Source of the DNA: Pseudomonadota bacterium
GTDB taxonomy: Bacteria; Pseudomonadota; Alphaproteobacteria; Rhodospirillales; UBA2165
NCBI GenBank assembly: GCA_027592155.1
Contig: JAQCKY010000044.1
Span: 1-9,757 of the forward strand
Reading direction: 5' to 3'
Length of the DNA: 9,757 nt
Positions 6,684 through 9,757 of the stretch are shown in pieces. The position numbers and the translations under genes were made by a program. A model generated the notes under the pieces. It had not been told where the DNA came from and did no database searches. It worked only from the letters and a program-made list of their open reading frames with translations. The first letter of the stretch is position 1, and the number at the start of each line of letters is the position of its first letter.

Positions 6684-8399
6684 TTATCCCCGCGCGGGCT
6701 GCATGGCGACGTTGAGGAGGGCCTGGGTGCCGTCCTGGACATGCTGTAAGCTGCGCTCCAAGGCCGGAATCAAATCGTCCGGGTTTTCAACCTTCTCGCC
6801 ATAACCGCCGCAGCTTTCGATCGCTTTTTCGAAATCGGGGCTGGGGGTCAGTTCGGTTACCGGCATCGCGTTGGCCTTGGAGGCACTGCCTTCCGGATAA
6901 ACGCTGAGGGTCGAGCCCCGCACGGCCAGCCAGACGGCGTTGTTTGAAACCATGGTCAAGGTCGGCAGGCTCTGGGACCGGCCGACAAAATGTGCCGCGA
7001 TCGGTACGCCGAACATATAGGAGCCATCACCGACCGCCGCGATGACCTGTTTCTCCGGCGCCCCCAGTTTCGCACCCAAGGCCGCCCCTAGCCCGCGGCC
7101 CAGACCGCCGGCACCGCCGCCGCCCGTCGAGCAATTGGGCTCTTCCATCTTCAGGAACGGCGCCGGTACGCCCAACTCGTTCATGACAACGGCATCCCGA
7201 TTTTTAACTTCATTCAGGCAATGAGCCGCCCACACCGGGTGGATCGGAAAGGCCGATTTGGTCTCTTCAATCCGCTTGGCGCGGTGAGCGTCGAGGGCGT
7301 CGCGCATTTCCTTGATCGCCGCGCGGCGCTTATCGACAGCCTTGCTCTTGCCTTTCAGTTTCGTGGACAAAGCATCGTTCAACATGCGCATCCCCAAAGC
7401 GGCATCGCCCGCGATCAGAAGATCGCTTTCGTAGCCCCGGTGAGGGAGGCGAGAAAAATTAGGGTCGGTTGCCATGTGGATGATCTTGGCATTGCTCTGC
7501 GGTGCGGCCTGAGAAGGCATCCACGGCACCGGCGCGTCGATCACCAGCACGACATCCGCCCATTCCAAATTCTGCGCCGTCGGCATCGACAGGTTCATGG
7601 GATGACTGGCGGGCAAGTTCGGGCGGGTCGGTTGCGTCACGGCAATGGCGTGGTTTTCGGCAAGCGCGGAAAGCGCCTGCCAGCCGGCCCGGCTTTGCCC
7701 CGGTTGCCCGGCAACAATCAGAACGTTCTCGGCAGCCGCAATCATGTCGGCAGCCTTTTCGATGGCATCGCCCGACGGCGCCGCCGGCAGATTGCCGAGC
7801 TCCCGCTCTCTTGGGCCGGGGCCGGTATCCACCACATCGCCGGCCAAAACCTCGCGCGGTAGGGTCATGTAAACGGGGCCGCGAGGCGCGCTCATGGCGA
7901 CGTCCAATGCCCGACCGACGATGGTGTCGACCGGTTGGCGGGCGCGGAGTTCATAATCCCATTTGACATATTCGCGGACCATGCCGCCCTGGTCGAAGGA
8001 TTCCTGGCCCCAATGGATTGAGCCGTTGCGGGATGCCGGATGCCCTGTCTCGGTGATCGGTGTCCGCCCCGCCGCCAGCAGCATCGGAACGTTTTCCCGG
8101 GAGGCGTTCATCAGCCCGCAGAGTGCATTGGCGGTGCCGACGGTGACGTGAACCATGACGGCGGCCATTTGTTCGGTGACCTCGTAATAACCGTTCGCCA
8201 TCGCAACGGCGACATTTTCGTGAGGCACGACCATGAATTCCGGGGCACGGCCGCCGGATTCGTTGGAGCGGGACAGCCCCTCGATCACCGGGGCAAAATC
8301 GGTACCCCCGTTTGCAAAAACATATTTGATGCCGCGGTCAGCAAGTGCCTGCAGATAAGCCTCTGCAACGCTCTTCGTCCCTGTGTTGGTTCCGTCCAT
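6684..8399 (-). CDS. Thiamine diphosphate-dependent enzyme, acetolactate synthase-like large subunit
   Basis: A 571-residue ThDP enzyme with the three-domain layout of the acetolactate synthase/pyruvate oxidase/benzoylformate decarboxylase superfamily, catalysing C-C bond formation or cleavage at a 2-oxo acid or acyl-CoA. Domain 1 (about 8-190) has VPHENVAVAMANGYY with Glu61 as the probable cofactor-activating glutamate, then the VGTANALCGLMNASRENVP stretch. The middle domain (about 208-345) includes VLIVAGQPGQ. The C-terminal domain has a glycine-rich segment (426-445) and the ThDP/Mg2+ motif GDGS (457-460) ending in NN (486-487). The ATG at 8399 is preferred because GGGAG lies 8 nt upstream; an in-frame TTG at 8441 and ATG at 8414 lack ribosome sites. 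It is not an obvious biosynthetic IlvB, since no IlvN small subunit is adjacent. Divergent from a Rieske oxygenase gene, it probably serves a degradation pathway; substrate unknown. Confidence 0.9.
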   Translation of the reverse strand: MDGTNTGTKSVAEAYLQALADRGIKYVFANGGTDFAPVIEGLSRSNESGGRAPEFMVVPHENVAVAMANGYYEVTEQMAAVMVHVTVGTANALCGLMNASRENVPMLLAAGRTPITETGHPASRNGSIHWGQESFDQGGMVREYVKWDYELRARQPVDTIVGRALDVAMSAPRGPVYMTLPREVLAGDVVDTGPGPRERELGNLPAAPSGDAIEKAADMIAAAENVLIVAGQPGQSRAGWQALSALAENHAIAVTQPTRPNLPASHPMNLSMPTAQNLEWADVVLVIDAPVPWMPSQAAPQSNAKIIHMATDPNFSRLPHRGYESDLLIAGDAALGMRMLNDALSTKLKGKSKAVDKRRAAIKEMRDALDAHRAKRIEETKSAFPIHPVWAAHCLNEVKNRDAVVMNELGVPAPFLKMEEPNCSTGGGGAGGLGRGLGAALGAKLGAPEKQVIAAVGDGSYMFGVPIAAHFVGRSQSLPTLTMVSNNAVWLAVRGSTLSVYPEGSASKANAMPVTELTPSPDFEKAIESCGGYGEKVENPDDLIPALERSLQHVQDGTQALLNVAMQPARG

Positions 8400-8447
8400 T
8401 TTGCGTTCTCCCATGGCTAAGATTTTACCCGTCGGCGACAACGCTAG

Positions 8448-8475
8448 AGGATAAAATCACCGATTCCAAAGCCAA
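8448..8475 (-). promoter_or_regulatory. Possible promoter of the ThDP enzyme gene
   Basis: On the minus strand, TTGGCT (8475-8470) and TATCCT (8453-8448) are 16 bp apart. Transcription would begin near 8441, leaving about 42 nt before the preferred ATG at 8399 and making the longer TTG start at 8441 impossible or leaderless. The match is moderate. Confidence 0.3.
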
Positions 8476-8539
8476 ATTCGCAAAATATGTATTGGAAGAG
8501 ATATCGCCTTCCTCAACAGACGAGGAACATGTCGCCATC

Positions 8540-8570
8540 TGGGCATTCTTATGTATTAATCGGCTATAAA
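8540..8570 (+). promoter_or_regulatory. Possible promoter of the Rieske oxygenase gene
   Basis: TATAAA (8565-8570) is a good -10 element 41 bp before the oxygenase ATG, in an AT-rich stretch. The best -35 candidate, TGGGCA (8540-8545), is imperfect and spaced 19 bp away. A weak -35 would fit a promoter that needs an activator, but no clear operator dyad was found in the 211-bp divergent gap (8400-8610), which otherwise holds no gene. Confidence 0.3.
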
Positions 8571-8610
8571 CTTGCCTGGAAACGGCGGTTTCGAGCGGGG
8601 AGACGCGAAA

Positions 8611-9757
8611 ATGGCTTTAGACGGAGAACTTAAAACAACCGAAGATGATATCACCGGTGATGTCGATCTGGCGACGACGATGCCGGGCACACCCGGCGGC
8701 AAATTCATGCGCCAGTTCTGGGTTGCCGTTGACCGGGCCGAAGACCTGCCGGCCGGGCGCGCCAAACCGATCCGCATTATGGGAGAGGATTACGCCCTTT
8801 ATCGGGGCGAATCCGGTAAAGCCCAGGTCATCGCCTATCGATGTCCCCATCGCGGCGCGCAGATGCATCTTGGCTGGGTCGAGGGCGAGGAAATCCGCTG
8901 CGTCTATCACGGCTGGAAGTTCGATTGCTCCGGCCAGTGCACCGAACAGCCGGCCGAGGAAGCCGGCTTCGCCCGCAAGGTCCAAATCGCGACCTATCCG
9001 ACCGAGGAACATATGGGGCAGATATTCGCCTATTTCGGCGAAGGTGAACCGCCGGCCTTTCCCCCCTTCCCCGCCCCCGAAGAGGACGGCATCATCGATG
9101 CCTGGAAGACCGAGGTCGTCCCTTGCAATTACCTTCAGGCCTTCGAGAACAGTATGGATGAGGTCCATGTCAGTTTTGTGCATCGGGACGGCGGCACCCA
9201 CGCCGCGATGCATGACCTGCCGCTGATCTCAGCCGAGGAAACCGATTGGGGTATGCTGCGGAAGGGCACGCGCTCCCACGGCGGCGTTCGCCATACGCTT
9301 CATTACGCGCCCAATTGCACACGAGTCATCGTGCCGCCCTCCATGGGAATGGACGGCATCGGCGGCTGGGCCGAAATCTATTTCAGCTTCACGCCGATCG
9401 ATGATGAAAATCACCTATGGTTGATCACCAGCCATGTCAAAGTCACCGGGAAAGAAGCCGATGAATTCCGGGAAAAACGCGCCGAATTTTGGAAGACGAT
9501 TGGCGAATCGCGGCCGGCGCTCGACGTCGCCGTCGATTTAATGGCCGGCAAGGGATATTTCCAGGACGTGCAGCACCCCGACCTGGCAATCCTTCAAGAC
9601 ATCGCGGTTCAGGCCGGTCAGGGACGAATCGCCGACCGAACCAATGAACGGCTTGGGCGGTCCGACAATGCGCTTATTCTGTGGCGAAAAATCATGGCCC
9701 GGGAACTGCGGTTAATCGCGGCGGGCCGTACGTCAAAGAGATGGTCACCGGCACCCT
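8611..9757 (+). CDS. Rieske non-haem iron oxygenase alpha subunit, phthalate 4,5-dioxygenase type (partial, 3' end missing)
   Basis: The first 382 codons of an open frame that runs off the right edge. It encodes the catalytic subunit of an aromatic ring-hydroxylating or O-demethylating oxygenase, which uses O2 and electrons from a separate reductase. The N-terminal Rieske [2Fe-2S] domain has Cys78-x-His80 (RCPHRGAQMH), 16 residues, then Cys97-x2-His100 (CVYHGWKFD). The mononuclear iron site is ENSMDEVHVSFVH, with bridging Asp183, His186 and His191; the third ligand is probably Asp330 in LQDIAVQAGQGRIADR. That last segment, with ERLGRSDNALI, is characteristic of the phthalate dioxygenase/vanillate demethylase group rather than the benzene/biphenyl type. 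ATG at 8611 follows GGGGAGA (8597-8603) at good spacing. It is divergent from the ThDP enzyme. No reductase gene is visible; it may lie beyond the edge. Confidence 0.93.
   Translation, partial: MALDGELKTTEDDITGDVDLATTMPGTPGGKFMRQFWVAVDRAEDLPAGRAKPIRIMGEDYALYRGESGKAQVIAYRCPHRGAQMHLGWVEGEEIRCVYHGWKFDCSGQCTEQPAEEAGFARKVQIATYPTEEHMGQIFAYFGEGEPPAFPPFPAPEEDGIIDAWKTEVVPCNYLQAFENSMDEVHVSFVHRDGGTHAAMHDLPLISAEETDWGMLRKGTRSHGGVRHTLHYAPNCTRVIVPPSMGMDGIGGWAEIYFSFTPIDDENHLWLITSHVKVTGKEADEFREKRAEFWKTIGESRPALDVAVDLMAGKGYFQDVQHPDLAILQDIAVQAGQGRIADRTNERLGRSDNALILWRKIMARELRLIAAGRTSKRWSPAP

Noticed and set aside
6689..6698. Palindrome CCCGCGCGGG near the convergent gene ends, considered as a bidirectional terminator
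   Set aside because: It lies inside the ThDP enzyme's last codons, has no loop or T-run, and is too short to support a terminator call.
7221..7862. 213-codon open frame on the plus strand, antisense to the ThDP enzyme gene
   Set aside because: It lies wholly opposite a well-supported gene, its product is rich in Arg/His/Gly with no recognisable domain, and it has the look of a GC-driven antisense shadow.
8501..8522. Partial dyad GGAAG ... CTTCC in the divergent gap before the oxygenase
   Set aside because: Only five bases pair and the spacing does not match a family operator I can name, so it was not supported as a binding site.
8617..9213. 198-codon minus-strand frame opposite the Rieske oxygenase
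   Set aside because: It is fully antisense to a gene with intact Rieske and iron-site motifs, its translation matches no family I recognise, and it is treated as a shadow frame.

Overview
The window reads as chromosomal DNA from a Gram-negative proteobacterium, most likely an alphaproteobacterium. The evidence is a fairly GC-rich coding sequence, an OxyR-type LysR regulator, a proteobacterial NhaA, a Sec-exported esterase, and a phthalate-dioxygenase-type Rieske oxygenase beside a thiamine-diphosphate enzyme. The taxonomic assignment is inference from protein style and composition, not from a marker gene. No tRNA, rRNA, CRISPR array, insertion sequence or phage gene was seen.

Layout. (1) Positions 1-181, minus strand, carry the first 60 codons of an OxyR-like regulator whose gene continues past the left edge. 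(2) Positions 182-350 are an AT-rich divergent intergenic region. It holds an OxyR-type operator dyad, a plausible oxyR promoter, and a structured leader that can sequester the nhaA ribosome binding site. (3) nhaA (351-1565) is a complete Na+/H+ antiporter, followed by a 10-bp perfect inverted repeat. (4) Positions 1638-4520 hold a good sigma-70-type promoter and two tandem adenylate-forming enzymes of the phenylacetate-CoA ligase superfamily, 9 bp apart. (5) Positions 4622-5668 encode a bacterial-luciferase-like (LLM class) flavin-dependent oxidoreductase. (6) Positions 5654-6671 hold an own promoter, a hairpin at the predicted 5' end of the mRNA, and a secreted HSL/BD-FAE-type alpha/beta hydrolase. 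(7) Convergent to that, 8399-6684 on the minus strand encodes an acetolactate-synthase-like ThDP enzyme. (8) Divergent from it, 8611 to the right edge encodes the alpha subunit of a phthalate-dioxygenase-type Rieske non-haem iron oxygenase, cut off by the window.

How the genes may work together. The left part (OxyR, NhaA) looks like stress and ion homeostasis. From 1.7 kb onward every gene encodes a catabolic-type enzyme: two carboxylate-activating ligases, a flavin monooxygenase, an exported esterase, a ThDP C-C lyase or ligase, and a Rieske oxygenase. This set could handle uptake-side ester hydrolysis, oxygenation, CoA activation and C-C cleavage of an aromatic or branched carboxylic compound. 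The substrate cannot be read from the sequence, and the genes lie in at least three transcription units, so one shared pathway is an inference.

The most interesting non-coding signals are the nhaA leader (272-350), which has riboswitch-like architecture, and the esterase transcript that probably begins directly with a 9-bp hairpin.
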